DNA from: Siphonodentalium dalli
Taxonomy: Eukaryota > Mollusca > Scaphopoda > Gadilida > Siphonodentaliidae
Assembly (NCBI GenBank): GCA_032622095.1
Contig: CP136067.1
Coordinates: 178,902,556-178,966,555 of the forward strand
Reading direction: 5' to 3'
DNA: 64,000 bases
Shown here piece by piece: positions 31,300-44,683 of this stretch. How positions within the stretch are numbered: position 1 is the stretch's first letter; the number at the start of each line of letters is the position of its first letter. The notes beneath the pieces are model-generated. The model was not told where the DNA came from, made no database searches, and saw only the letters and a program-made list of their open reading frames with translations. Both the position numbers and the translations under genes were made by a program.

Positions 31300-33099
31300 A
31301 TAGACTGTTATAGCGATAAAATCATTTCAGCTAGTTCGTCTAGAACTCTATTCAATGTAGTGAATGAGTTGTACGGAAAATCCAACGCTATCGTGCTTCC
31401 AGAAAACGTCCCGATTGCGGACTTGCCCAATATATTCAGCACATTTTTCGAAGACAAGATCTCTCGAATTCGGGCAAATCTTGACCAACACAATATTCCC
31501 ACGGAGTTTTCGACATTCTCCGGCACAGAATTGATCTCTTTCAAGCCAGTGTCATCGGATTCTGTAAGGAAAACCATATTATCATCGCCGCCTAAATCAT
31601 GCGCTCTTGATCCGCTGCCTACTAAATTACTAATTAAATTCTTAGACCTTCTTATCGAACCTATCACTGACATCATGAACTTCTGCCTAAAACATGGAAC
31701 CGTTCCTGAATGTTTCAAACAAGCAGTCATCACACCTCTCATCAAAAAGAAAGGACTTAAACGGAATGACTTGAAACATTATCGGCCTGTGTCTGGACTG
31801 TCGTTCTTGTCTAAGATTCTTGAGAAACTCGTTCTCCAGCAACTAAAGGAACATCTGACGACAAACAACCTCATGGAAAAATTTCAATCGGCATATCGCC
31901 AGTTCCATAGCACAGAAACCGCATTAGTTAGGATATCATCCGACCTCCTGAACGCTAAAGACAACCGTCTAGTTTCCGTCGTCACGCTGTTGGACCTATC
32001 TGCAGCTTTTGATACATTGTATCACTCTGTCATGCTTAAGCGCCTGGAAGAGACCTTCGGAATCAGCACAACAGCACTGTCCTGGTTCCAGTCTTACCTT
32101 ACTGGACGTGTCCAGATGGTACGAATCAAAGATTTATTTTCTGACAGAAAGTCTCTTAAGTTTGGAGTTCCCCATGCAAGGCTCCGTATTAGGACCGGTT
32201 CTATACACATTGTACACTCTACCTCTGGGAAACTTGATTCGAAAACATGGACTCAACGTACATATGTACGCGGACGACACGCAAATTTACGGTTCTGTCC
32301 CTCCACATGGCCTGTCGTCTTTAATAAGAAAAGTGGAATTTTGTATCTCTGACGTCAAGAGTTGGATGTTGTCTAATAAGCTTAAATTAAATGATGACAA
32401 AACTGAAGTAATTGTGTGTCCCCAGCCGATAAGCACGAACCATTCACAATCAGAAGTTTGAACATCGGCGGATGTGAAATTCAGCCTACAATGTGTGCGA
32501 AAAATCTCGGTGTCAACATTTCTAATTCGTTATCCATGGACGCTCAAGTACAACACATTTCCCGTACCATACTAATTGAACTTATGCGCCTTAGTCGTCT
32601 TCGTCCATACTTAACAATGCCTGCGGCGAAAAAGGTTGCTTCTTGTAATATTATGTCAAGATTGGACTATTGCAATGCTTTTTCGTGGGAAGTTCACAAG
32701 AACAATTAAGTCTCCTGCAACGTCTACAGAACTCAGCCGCGAGGATTGTAGTGCGTGTTCCGAAATCAACCCATGTCTCTCCAATTTTGAAAAACCTACA
32801 TTGGCTCCCAGTGCGCGCGCGAATTGATATCAAGTTAGCAACGTTCTGCTATCGTTACTTTAATTCATCTGCACCAGCATATATCTCGGACATTCTTACG
32901 TTGTATGTACCAGGTCGTGATAACCTCCGTTCAAAGGAAAAACAGCTTCACATGGGTAAATATAAGAAAATTGAAAGTCGTCTGTTTACACACGCCGCAC
33001 TCTATCGACATCTTCAAGCAACGACTTAAGACGCACCTGTTCAATATTTACCAGCACACAACTAGCCGTAGATAGCAACATTGCATCTTTCTCCGTATT
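31300..33099 (+). mobile_element. CR1/L2-type LINE with RT domain, frameshifted
   Basis: A 5'-truncated ORF2. RT blocks run in order: HYRPVSGLSFLSKILEKLV, HSTETALVRISSDLL, DLSAAFDT (catalytic Asp), GVP then QGSVLGPVLYTLY in another frame, and YADDTQIY (catalytic Asp pair). The C-terminal MSRLDYCN and LHWLPVRARI regions follow. Frameshifts lie near 32172, 32430 and 32680. The apurinic endonuclease domain is missing. The LINE is interrupted by a foldback element at 33108, and its 3' UTR resumes at 37130. The copy is inactive. Confidence 0.92.
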
Positions 33100-33107
33100 A
33101 CTCTAGT
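33100..33107. other. Left target-site duplication ACTCTAGT
   Basis: Perfect 8-bp direct repeat with 37122-37129, flanking the foldback element inserted into the LINE. Confidence 0.85.
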
Positions 33108-36100
33108 AGCTCATGGTGGTTTTGTATGCACTTGTATGTCCAGAGCAAAACTCTTCATGAATCCACTAATTGAAGGTACACAAACAATATTTGGTTGGTA
33201 ACACATTTCCCATTGACGGCGAAATGGGTCAAATGGCCACGCCCCTTTTTGCGCGAAGTACTACCACCCGTCGTGACTATATCTCCAGAACCGTTGGACA
33301 TAGGGGGTCGTGTGACCACTCAAAATGTGCGGAATGGCCACATTATTGGGGGTCAGTAATACATTTTCATATCCAAAAGTCAATGGTTTTTAAGATAATT
33401 GCCAAAAACCAAAAAAAAAACATTTTTGAGGGCCTGAACCCCAATTTTGGGCTTCAGCACTTTTATCTCAAAGCTGAGCCCCCAATTAGAATTTTATTTA
33501 TCTATATCCATCGGTGCCACATATAGGTATGATTTCTGTACCATTATCGGATGGGATTGACCTTCAAGGAGCTTTTGACCCTGAAAATCCACATTATGGG
33601 GGGTCAGTAATACATTTTCATATCCAAAAGTCAATGTTTTTTAAGATAATTGCCAAAAACCGATTTCAGCATGTAATGCACCACAAGTATACAATACCAC
33701 AAGGACACTTTTTAAAAGAACTATCCACATTCTCTGATCAACTTAAGAGCACAATTGACCACACACAATGGGATTAGCTGGAAATTGCTGCTGAGGATGT
33801 GTTGACCCCGACACACAACATGAGCTCTTCCCGACTGAACATGCCTTGGAAACTGGTGTGCTTTACCAAAAATCAGGTAACAATTGTGCTCTAATCAACA
33901 GAAATGTACAGATTGAACAAAACAGGTTTTCAAAATTTGTTATCAACATTTAACAGACGATCTGATTTAAGTGACCAAGCTATGAAAAATGCTAAACACT
34001 TTTACTAAATGGAATGACCAGCTGTTTGCTTCATGCAGCAGCCACATGTTGCGATCTTAAAATGGGTATTGCATCTGGGCATAGTAAAAACATGTTGTAA
34101 TCAGATGAGAGATGACCATATATACCAGTATATATTTCAGAAGTAATCAATTCTTCCAAAAGGACACCTCATCTCACAAAACGTTTTAGGAAATGATGGA
34201 ATCATCACTATTCAATCAATAGTAGAATGAGCATTTGTCGGTCCCACATTAGTTTTCATTGGCCATGATAGTTTCAGGTTGGAGAAGATGAGGGTGTATA
34301 ATTTCACTAACATAATTCGTCATAATAGCTAATAGCCCTCATAACTTACCATGTTAAAGATATTTTCATTTTCAATACCACCCCAGGTTAAGTGGTCCTG
34401 CTAATTTTATATTTTGCTGATGGGTACTGCTGGATTGCTATGGTCGATGTTTGTAGGTCAAGGTGATTCTGTTAAGAAATAGTACCATCATTTTACCTAA
34501 AGTTGTTTCTTTTTGCATTGTTTGGCTAATCCGAGCAATTTGTGCAAAAGTCAGTGTCTGTGTGAAACATTCAAGAACATATATACTTCAAAATATTTAA
34601 TGTGTACGCTGATGTTTGGTAAACAACAGGAATAGTCATCTCAATTATGGCCAGTTTGTAAAAACCAGCACCCATTATTAAAATATTTCACAATATACAT
34701 GTTTTTTAATGTACACTACACATAGTGGCTTATCCTTGATTTGTTCAGATCGCTTTGTTCTACCTGACTATCATACCAAATTTATTAGTATCACCACTAA
34801 ACTTGGGATGAATACTGCCAAATGAATATATTGTGATATATAGGGTAATGGAAAAATAATGGTTGAGTCTTTTCTAAATATAATTCTAGTAAAACCTACA
34901 CAATACCGTCTTGGTCTGATAAGACTCAGAGTCATGTTTATTTAGGAGTATAGACATGAAGTCCACCAGTCTCATGAAAATTAAATGGGCTCTGCACTAG
35001 TAACATCTGGGCTCCTGGGACCCATTAATATTGACAAATGCAACACAAATGAAAAATACATAGTAACTTTCCTCAAACACAGATTATAACCTGACAATCA
35101 TTGTGTTATAATCAGTGTACATATACATGTATATGTAGGCATGACCATATCATGTTTTTGAAATACTGCAGAGTGCAGACCATAAATTTCACTAGATTAT
35201 ACATGTAGTTACTGCATGTACATCACACACATAAGGCGACTGACACACATACACGTACCTGCAGAGTTCACAATATTTGACATGTAAAGTATATATATAT
35301 ATATATATCTCCTGTGCCTATAACATCAAACCGAACGGTTTACAGTACTTTTACTGACATTTTTGGAGTGGCACATATACATACATAAAAAATAAAAATC
35401 AATTTAAAGGGACGAAATGAAAAATAAATTTGTGCAACTATAATTGAGATCTATATTGCATTACAACATCCACAAATCTACAAAATCTACAAAAACATCT
35501 GACTATCATAGTCATTGGTAATGTGATAATTTTTCCTTGATAAGTTGAAACATGAGGGAGGATTGCATAGCATGCATGGTTACCTGCAGAATGTAGATTT
35601 GTATGTATTTATATCTGAATATCAACTGATGCTTGTATTTTTCTTCTAACTCACTCTGAGCTCACAACGCAACAGGATTGCATTCGGAATCCATAAAGCT
35701 AGACACTTTAGAATCAAGCTTGCCAAATAAATTTCCATGAACCTCACATGAACTCACTCAGTTGAACACAAGGAACGATTGTCAAGTTGGAAAATATTCT
35801 GTATGTATGGAAGCCCTATATTTTTAATGTGTGGATTTATTATAACTGGACTAAAGCCCTTATAAATTAATCTGAAGGATTATTTTAGTCTTTATTACTG
35901 GATATCACACCAATAATCAATAGACATGTATTTGTTAGTTTTGAACAGGACAATATATTTTAATATTACTGCAACTGCATCTTTCTTATGACTTATTTTC
36001 TTACAAACTCCCAAATTTGAACCAGAAACAATTTAGGGCAAATATACATCTACGTGTACATATACATATATCAGGATATAAATATAGGCGATCATGCCAG

Positions 36101-37121
36101 ACTAGCCATTATTTGTTCTAAAATAATGTACGTGTTAGGGAAATTGTAGAACCTTTATACAAAATGGTGATGCAGCCAATCAAAATTGATGTGGGACTGA
36201 TAAAGACGCAACCTGCTCGACTACCGAATCATACTGATTGATCAAATTGTAGTAACTCAACATCACTAAACCTGCTTGTGAGCTGAGTATAATTCAATTC
36301 AACATTAGAATACCATAAAAACACCCTGTTCTCCCATAAGTTTAAAGAAAATAACACATTGAACTCATTTACATGTATATTGCTAATGTGATACATGTAT
36401 ATGTCATTCCATTTATAACCATTTTGGCAACCATCTCACATCAAAGGCCATGAAATCTAGATAACAAAAGATGAACTACATTCAAATTATATCACCAGGT
36501 AACCTTTTTGTAGGATTTTTAGGTTACTGATCAAATACCCTGTAATTGATGATTTCCTCAACATCTTTGTTATTGGGAAAATGTCTGTTTTTCATTCTAC
36601 GACCAATATATTCCATCCAAAAACCTTATTTTCAGGGTCAAGAGCTCCCTGAATGTCAAATCCCATCCGATAATGGTACAGAAAATATCAGAAATGATAC
36701 CTGTATGTGGCACCGATGGATATAGGTCAATAAAATTCTAATTGGGGGCTCAACTTTGAGATAAAAGTGCTGAATCCCAAAATTGGGGTTCAGGCCCTCA
36801 AAAATTGATTTTTTTTTTGGTTTTTGGCAATTATCTTAAAAACCATTGACTTTTGAATATGAAAATGTATTACTGGCCCCCCATAATGTGGCCATTCCGC
36901 ACATTTTGAGTGGTCACACGACCCCCTATGTCCAACGGTTCTGGAGATATAGTCACGACGGGTGGTAGTACTTCGCGCAAAAAGGGGCGTGGCCATTTGA
37001 CCCATTTCGCCGTCAATGGGAAATGTGTTACCAACCAAATATTGTTTGTGTACCTTCAATTAGTGGATTCATGAAGAGTTTTTCTCTGGACATACAAGTG
37101 CATACAAAACCACCATGAGCT
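33108..37121. mobile_element. 4.0-kb foldback/TIR element with ~480-bp inverted repeats and 8-bp TSD
   Basis: The ends are inverted repeats at 33108-33585 and about 36638-37121, starting AGCTCATGGTGGTTTTG. An 8-bp duplication ACTCTAGT flanks them. The inner 3 kb (33.6-36.6 kb) has no frame above about 60 codons and no transposase, so the element is non-autonomous. The frames at 33170-33526 and 36790-37059 are the same TIR sequence read in opposite directions and are not genes. An 8-bp duplication fits hAT or related superfamilies, but the long TIRs do not settle it. Confidence 0.88.
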
Positions 37122-37244
37122 ACTCTAGTATATCCATTGATAGTAAATATTCTAATGTCTGTACATGTATATAACCTGCATATAGAGTCCCAAGCGCTTC
37201 GAGCTACACCAGGGATGAAGCGCTATACAAATGCTATATATTAT

Positions 37245-37285
<41 letters not shown>
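37122..37285 (+). mobile_element. Right target duplication and 3' UTR of the interrupted LINE
   Basis: After ACTCTAGT (37122-37129) comes GAGCTACACCAGGGATGAAG, the UTR word shared with the LINE at 23 kb. An ATT/TA-rich tail follows. This shows that the LINE spans 31.3-37.25 kb with the foldback element nested inside. Confidence 0.8.
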
Positions 37286-37288
<3 letters not shown>

Positions 37289-38006
37289 ATTATATATTTT
37301 GGAAGATCTGTGTGTGTGTGTGTCTGTCTGTGTGTGTGTTCGCGATGGACTCGATAACGGCCGACCCGATTTCGATGAAACTTGGTATGTGGGGGTATTT
37401 TCTGTCGGGAAGTGGCATAGGCCTATTAATTTTCAGATCCGAGGTCAACTTTTCACGTGCCGAGGTCAAATCTGTTTTTACGCCGTTTTGCGCTAATATA
37501 TTTCAGTTCGGTGCTCACAAATCGATTCGATATAGCGCGAATAATAAATTGCCAGTCATATAATTTGCACTGTTATAATCTGTGGCGCTTCATCTTTCCA
37601 ATGATGTATCACACGCCTGTGTACGTTTAAAGTTTCTACCTTAATTATCGGGAAGAACGCAGGACCATGCTTCGCTCATCGAAAAACATTGCGTAAATAT
37701 ATTACGCCGTCAACATGGATCGTGACGTGTTCGCGTTTAACTCATAACCGGCCGATGTCGCGTTAACTCATCACCGGCGAGGTATCCGCAAATGACATTG
37801 GGCTATATATCTCGGAAACGGGTGGAGCTATCGACTTGAAATTTGGTTTGTGAATGTATCTTGACCCGGATACGAATTTTATCGGGTCGCAAAGCCCGTG
37901 CGACGCCAGCTTCGCGCATGCGCAGACCAGATCTCGGAAACGGGTGGAGCTATCGACTTGAAATTTGGTTTTTGAATAGCCCGGACGAAGTCGGGTCACC
38001 TTCTAG
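37286..38006 (+). mobile_element. Helitron-like repeat A
   Basis: It starts TCTATTATATATTTTGG after an A and runs through a TG-rich stretch and the word CGACCCGATTTCGAT. It ends with the hairpin CCCGGACGAAGTCGGG, then TCACCTT, then CTAG (38003-38006). These are the hallmarks of Helitron termini (5' TC, 3' hairpin, CTRR). It has no Rep-helicase. A second unit follows with no gap. Confidence 0.72.
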
Positions 38007-38826
38007 TCTATTATATATTTTGGAAGATCTGTGTGTGTGTGTGTATGTGGGTGTGTGTGTGTGTGTGTGTGTGAGGGTGTGTGTGTCTGTGTGATCGCGA
38101 TGAACTCGAAAACGGCCGACCCGATTTCGATAAAACTTCGTATGTGAGGATACTATCGGTCGGGAAGTGGCACAGGTATATTAATTTTCAGATCCGATGT
38201 CAACTTTTCACGTGCCGAGGTCAAATCTGTTTTTACGCTGTGTTACGGGACTTTCATTTGAGTTCGGTGCTTACAAATCGATTCGAAACAGCGCGAATAA
38301 TAAAATGCCAGTCATAATAATGACACTGTGAGAATCATTCGTGTTTCCTCTTTCCAACGATATATAATGCGTATGTATCCGTTTTAGTTATCTGCCTCAA
38401 TTGTCAAGAAGAAGTGGTACTATCTTCCATCAGGATAAAAACAATGCGTAACTTCTATGACGTCGTTAGATGTCATAACGTTAGATCACGTTAACGCTTA
38501 ACCGGCCGATGCATTTGACTGTTTCAGACGTCTTGGCGATATCTCGGGCACCGATGGTAATTTATCTCTACGTTGAAACTTGATAATTAATGAGCGTGGG
38601 TATATGATGCGCGTTTATATACTTGAGTGGAAATCAAATCGGGTTAAACTGGCGGATTTTTACGTACGAAATTTGATGCATAGGGTATCTCGGTATCCGC
38701 AGGGCCGATTTCCCGGTATCCGCTGGGCCGATTTCCACCATTTTGGGGGTGTTTGACCCCACCTGACCTTGACCTTCAAAATGGTCAATTCAAGCAAAGC
38801 CCGGACGAAGTCGGGTCACCTTCTAG
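38007..38826 (+). mobile_element. Helitron-like repeat B, head to tail with A
   Basis: It begins TCTATTATATATTTTGG immediately after the CTAG of unit A and ends with the same hairpin and CTAG at 38823-38826, followed by T in a TA run. The two units are diverged in the middle. Head-to-tail junctions of this type are known for Helitrons that insert at, or copy past, an existing 3' end. Confidence 0.72.
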
Positions 38827-39405
38827 TATATATATATATATATATGAACACACATCAACAGACCCATCAACAGACCCATGCGTATATACATGTAATGATG
38901 AGGCGCAGATATAAGATGTATACTTACATGTACACGAAATCGACAATAGGAGGACAAGTTTAGTGAACATTCTGCCTGGTGGAAGGCTTGCGTACGAATA
39001 GAGCATATGTCGGCTCAACCCGCAACCTTTATAACAGCAAACGAGGTGAATATGCGTACATGACCATTCTAAAGCAGACTGGTGCATATTGTACCATTAC
39101 TATGATATACAAACACCTCATGTGCGGTGAGTAAGCACATATAGATCATGTTATCATCTGCAACATAATCTTAACAATAGGTTGATTGGAACAGTAGATG
39201 GTGCACAATTAAATATCTAATAGAAAGTTTTCTACATAATACGGAAATGTGTTTAGTCCGGAACAGATACGTGTCCAGATCTATAGCCTATGTTTCGTCG
39301 TTGTTTTTCACAAACGATGGAGATAATTTTACCTCATTGTCTGTGCACGGACGGTAAATAATGCGGGTTTGTCACGTATATGCGATGAGCATCACGAACA
39401 TAAAC

Positions 39406-40286
39406 TACTATATATTTTGAGATTTCCGTATATATGTGCGCTATAGACTCGAGAACTGTTGGGCCGATTTAACCCAAACTTGCTGTGTAAGGGTAAAAAC
39501 CACAGGCAGTGCACTCGGACCATTCGCGAGCACGTGTGACCACTCATTCACCCTTCAACTGCCACCGTAATGGGGATTGATGGGTTAATCGCGCGATAAT
39601 TAATGAGGCGTCGCTATTAAAGAGCGTTTATCTACTTTAGTGAAAATATATACGGCATTGCAATTTCCGTATATATATGTGTGCTTTAGACTCGAGAACT
39701 GTTGGGCCGATTGAACCCAAACTTGCTGTGTAAGGGTAAAATCTACAGGCAGTGCACTCGGACCACTCGCGAGCCCGTGCGACCACTCCTTCGCCCTTCA
39801 ACTGCCACCGTAATGGAGATTGATGGGTTAATCGCGTGATAATTAATGAGCGTTTTTCTATGAGGCGTCGCTATTAAAGAGCGTTTATCTACTTTAGTGA
39901 AAATATATACGGCATTTGACAGTCTCGGAAACTGGGGATATCGTACTTCTAAGGGGTTCTAAGGGACGGGGGAGATTTTCGTCGGGTCAGTTTGTCCGCC
40001 CGAGATGACCTTGACCTTGAAACAGGTAACACAAATGACCTTGGGCGATATATCGGTAGTCAGCTGTGAATTTTTTGATGTATGGTCAACTCGGGACGGG
40101 AAATATTTTTGTCCGGTTATTTTGTCCACCCAACATGACCTTGACACGGGTACCCGCAAATGACCTTCGGCGATATTTCGGACATCAGCGGTGGCAGCGA
40201 CGTACGGGGTTACCTTGGAAAACAAAAATTAATGGATCGACCAAAGCCATGGGACCAATCCCGCCATTGGCGGGCTAATCTGCTAG
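39406..40286 (+). mobile_element. Helitron-like repeat C in duplication copy 1
   Basis: It ends with the hairpin CCCGCCATTGGCGGG, eight bases, then CTAG (40283-40286) and T. The 5' end (TACTATATATTTTGAG) matches the start of repeats A and B except that the first bases are eroded. A segment of about 240 bp (39411-39650) is duplicated inside it at 39665-39915. Confidence 0.6.
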
Positions 40287-40533
40287 TCCTCTATAAAAAA
40301 AATTCGATTTGTGAAGAATTATACGCAATTCATGGTTCTGATGTACTTTTTGCTTTAAAATAATCTATACGTTGCTACGATAAATGTGAAAAACTCTTTT
40401 AAGAATAGTCGAACTCTAAGGAATAAAAAGATCATTTTCTATATACTTAAGTGACATAGAAAAAAAGTAAGAAATGTAGCTGATAAATAGAAAAATCCGG
40501 ATTATCTCATGAGTGGCTTCAATGAATGTCTAT

Positions 40534-40996
40534 ATGTGCCCCGCCATATCAAATCCAGTCACAAGTCGGGATTTTTTTACCCTGTGCCAATGCATTCTCT
40601 TAAATATGCGAGTCGACCATAGGTCGCCTCGCATATATAAGAGAATGCATTGGCCTAACAATTTTTTTTCATTTTTTTTAAATAAATGATTATTACAATT
40701 TTTAGGACATAAAATAAAAAAAACATCCATTACGCTGCAGGGAGCCCCACACATATATAGAAGCATATATAAGAGTGTCGTCTGCTCATGTTTGTCTGGG
40801 GATCTGTGTGGGTGAAATTATAAAATTGTTAAATAATACAAGAACAAATTATTAAAATTGTAAAAAATTGTTAGGACAATCCATTCTCTTATATATGCGA
40901 GACGACCTATGGTCGACTCGCATATATAAGAGAATGCATTGGCACAGGGTAAACAAAATCCCGAATTACGACTGGATTTGATATGGCGGGTCACAT
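40534..40996. mobile_element. MITE family A, copy 2
   Basis: The same inverted ends and paired internal palindromes as the copy at 17655-18110. It lies in duplication copy 1. Confidence 0.85.
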
Positions 40997-41617
40997 ATGT
41001 CCTAGTTTTATTGTATGCGCTGCGTTAACAATAAAACATGCTGCTGGTTTTGTTCTATAGTTCAATTCACAGCCAATTGTCAGAAAACTTTCAGTCAGAA
41101 AATGTTTACATTCCATTGATTGATTTTCTCACCACAGAATGATAATTATGGGGTCGTCCTGTTCATCCGGCATCTATTGTTTCTAATAGGTGTTGCGGTA
41201 GGTGTCATAATCATCAACATCATAGAGTTGCCTACTATAGTTTTTATCACAATTGTCACTGGGAATTGGTGTTGATGTCGAATTTCGTGGGGGATTGGGC
41301 GATGATAATTATCATAATTATCGAGCACACTCGCCAACATAATTTGTCCCTATTGTTTTATTCGAAAATAATGCGACCAACGAATGTATACACAATTCAA
41401 TAATATCAATTTACTATAATTTATAGTTGTAAACTTTAAAAGTGGTGTCATTTTCTTGGAAGCGCCGTGTAAACAATGTAGGCACAATTTGAGATAAAAC
41501 CATTCAGCAGATGGTAAACACGAATTTAATCAAATTCTAGGACAGGAACAGACAATGAAGACAATTTGTTGATGGCATTTTCCCACGATAACTATTTTAC
41601 GACTATTCCAGCATTAA

Positions 41618-42007
41618 CCCTTTACCCAACAAACCGGCCAAAAACGGCCAAATAAAGCTGCAACAGCCTAAATTATCTTGGGTCTGTCTCAATAAAACCA
41701 TACAAATATGGATATCATTGGAACCGGCTCATTGACCACATTGTGATGGTTACAGTTATGCCCTGTGCCAATGCATTCTCTTATATATGCGAGTCGACCA
41801 TAGGTCGCCTCGCATATATAAGAGAATGCATTGGCCTAAAAAAAAACTTTTTTTAACACTTTTTACCATTTTTTCTTACATTCTTTAACAATTTTATAAT
41901 TTTTAATGTGTTAAGCCAATGCATTCTCTTATATATGCTAGGCGACCTATGGTCGACTCGCATATATAAGAGAATGCATTGGCACACGGCCGTTGTTGGG
42001 TAAAGGG
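41618..42007. mobile_element. piggyBac-type MITE with TTAA duplication, copy 1
   Basis: The ends CCCTTTACCCAACAA and complement are flanked by TTAA (41614-41617 and 42008-42011). TTAA plus a CCCTTT-type TIR is the signature of piggyBac elements. Inside is the same pair of palindromes seen in MITE family A (41762-41838 and 41915-41993). There is no coding capacity. Confidence 0.85.
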
Positions 42008-42011
42008 TTAA

Positions 42012-43612
42012 ATAGAGGCATATAAGCCATGAGGGTTGTATTGTCATTTTTGGGTGACCAGTGGTGATAGTGGTTAAATGTACAATGGTGGTGTTAGGTT
42101 CACTGTTGATTGTTCTCCAATAATGACATTTCGCGAGTTAAAACCAATGAAGTTGATGATTTATTCTCGAATTCATATGAATATATAGAGAATTACAAAG
42201 AGTATTTACAGAAGATAATATAAATATTATGATAGGGTATATACATATTATATACATGTCTCCGGTGCAATGGGGAAATATTTCACCCGTCATGGGTTAA
42301 TCGTTTTATCTTAGTGTACGAAGATGTCAGGTACGTTTTTTTTTATCTAACCTAATGAAAACAGAAGCACTTGTAAGCGGAATGTCGCTGATTGTGTGGA
42401 AAGTAAACAGGTAGTCTAATAACGAAGATTGTCTATGTTTGTAACGGAGAATAAATATTACTATCAGTATCACTGACCTGAACTGTGGACTGCTGAAGTT
42501 TGGTTTACACTGGGAATGTTCGGAAAATGATCTCAACAAACATCCAAAATGTTCGCTTATTGAGTTCATCACCTGAACATGCCGCCACAAATTACTGAGT
42601 TGGTATATAATGCAATGTAAACACAACTATCACAGTGATTTATCAACAAACACCACCAATACTGGCGGTAAGTTCCAATATGTTAGTTTGAATATGATTT
42701 TCTGAATATTGATCAATGTCTTGTCCTGTTCCACTGTTGGACTTGTATCTGTAATTCCACTTTAACGTAGTGTTTAACTAATAATGGTTTTGACATTCGA
42801 AATCTCAACATTGGTGATTATTATTAATGTAAATAAGAACAGATAGTGTATTGTTCATGTGCTTGCTGATGGTAATTGTATTACAGGCTGTTGTGTTATT
42901 TCTTAATTAACCCACTTCGAATGCCTTACATCATTTTAGTTATAAACTGAATGAGTTAGTTAATCAGTAGTTAATATTGATTACCCCAATCTAATATAAG
43001 CATCAAGCTATCAAATAATACAAATTATGATTACTGTTAGATTCCTCTTTAATTCAAATCTAGATTAAAATTGCTACCAGTTAAACAATATCCGATATAT
43101 AGCTTGGAGTTCCTTGGAAATTCCAATTTTTGTCTGGTTCAAATATGCAGTTGGCCACGATGATCCAGTCGGAAGTTTGATATATCAAACAGAGACCCAA
43201 AAACGAAACCAAAGCGCAAGACAATTACATGAATATTCTGACAAATGGACATGCCGTAAATTTGTAAGTTTAGAACTTACCAATTTCCATCAATAAATTA
43301 TTTCAGTTATGAATCCAGGAATCGTCCATAATGGCGTTGCATTGCCCATTATCTTTTCAATAAATATCCAATGTATTTTCGCTGCTTCACTCCTCAATAT
43401 ATAGTATCTGTTAGCAACCAAACCACGTGTTCTAATCGATGTGTGCATTATACAAACAATAAAAATATGAGTCAACATCTTCAACAAAACCATGCACGTA
43501 CGCCCACAGCCGGATTCATTATGTGGGGAAATTATATGACGGATATGTTGCAAGCCATTATGTTTGGTTTTAGTTGGTCTTTACACACATATATCTCAAT
43601 TTTTATATAACG
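42012..43612. other. Non-coding part of duplication copy 1
   Basis: AT-rich DNA with no recognised gene. A region at about 42155-42600 is absent from copy 2, where a short CAATGTAAACACAACTATCA repeat sits instead. Copy 2 therefore carries a deletion here. Confidence 0.5.
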
Positions 43613-43788
43613 TAATAGCCGGAAGTGGAAAAGTGTATAGTCCGGGACAGATACGTGTCCAGATCTGTAGCCTATGTTTCGTCGTTGTTTTTCACAAACG
43701 ATGGAGATAATTTTACCTCATTGTCTGTGCACGGACGGTAAATAATGCGGGTTGTCGCGTATATGCGATGAGTATCACGAACATAAAC

Positions 43789-44436
43789 TACTATATATAT
43801 TTTGAGATTTCCGTATATATGTGTGCTTTAGACTCGAGAACTGTTGGGCCGATTGAACCCAAACTTGCTGTGTAAGGGTAAAATCTACAGGCAGTGCACT
43901 CGGACCATTCGCGAGCCCGTGCGACCACTCGTTCGCCCTTCAACTGCCACCGTAATGGGGATTGATGGGTTAATCGCGTGATAATTAATGAGCGTTTGTC
44001 TATGAGGCGTCGCTATTAAAGGGCGTTTATCTACTTTAGTGAAAATATATACGGCATTTGACAGTCTCGGAAACTGAGGATATCGTACTTAGGGGTTCTA
44101 ATGTACGGGGGAGATTTTCGTCGGGTCAGTTTGTCCGCCCGAAGTGACCTTGACCTTGAAACGTGTAACACAAATTACCTTGGGCGATATATCGGTAGTC
44201 AGCTGTGACATCGATGTGAAATTTGTTATGTATGGTCAACTCGGGACGGGAAATATTTTTGTCCGGTTATTTTGTCCACCCAACATGACCTTGACACGGG
44301 TACCCGCAAATGACCTTCGGCGATATTTCGGACATCAGCGGTGGCAGCGACGTACGGGGTTACCTTGGAAAACAAAAATTAATGGATCGACCAAAGCCAT
44401 GGGACCAATCCCGCCATTGGCGGGCTAATCTGCTGG
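43789..44436 (+). mobile_element. Helitron-like repeat C' in duplication copy 2
   Basis: Counterpart of 39406-40286. The terminal CTAG has become CTGG (44433-44436) after the same CCCGCC-GGCGGG hairpin. Confidence 0.55.
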
Positions 44437-44683
44437 TCCTCTATAAAAAAAAATCGATTTGTGAAGAATTATACGCAATTCATGGTTCTGATGTACTTTT
44501 TGCTTTAAAATAATCTATACGTTGCTACGATAAATGTGAAAAACTCTTTTAAGAATAGTCGAACTCTAAGGAATAAAAAGATCATTTTCTATATACTTAA
44601 GTGACATAGAAAAAAAGTAAGAAATGTAGCTGATAAATAGAAAAATCCGGATTATCTCCTGAGTGGCTTCAATGAATGTCTAT

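Larger units (their letters stand above)
39245..43615. repeat. Segmental tandem duplication, copy 1
   Basis: The stretch from GGAACAGATACGTGTCC to the TATATCTCAATTTTTAT region is repeated next to itself at 43636-47290 with high identity. It includes a Helitron-like repeat, a family A MITE and a piggyBac-type MITE at matching positions. Offsets change from about 4384 to 4149 to 3674 bases along the copies because of indels. The duplication therefore came after the MITE insertions. Short frames repeated in both copies (for example 41146-41340) have no recognised domain. Confidence 0.9.

Noticed and set aside
33170-33526. 118-codon frame shared with 36790-37059
   Set aside because: Both are the terminal inverted repeat of the foldback element.
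41146-41340. 64-codon frame present in both duplication copies (also 45295-45489)
   Set aside because: Conserved only because the segment was recently duplicated; no domain or coding signature.
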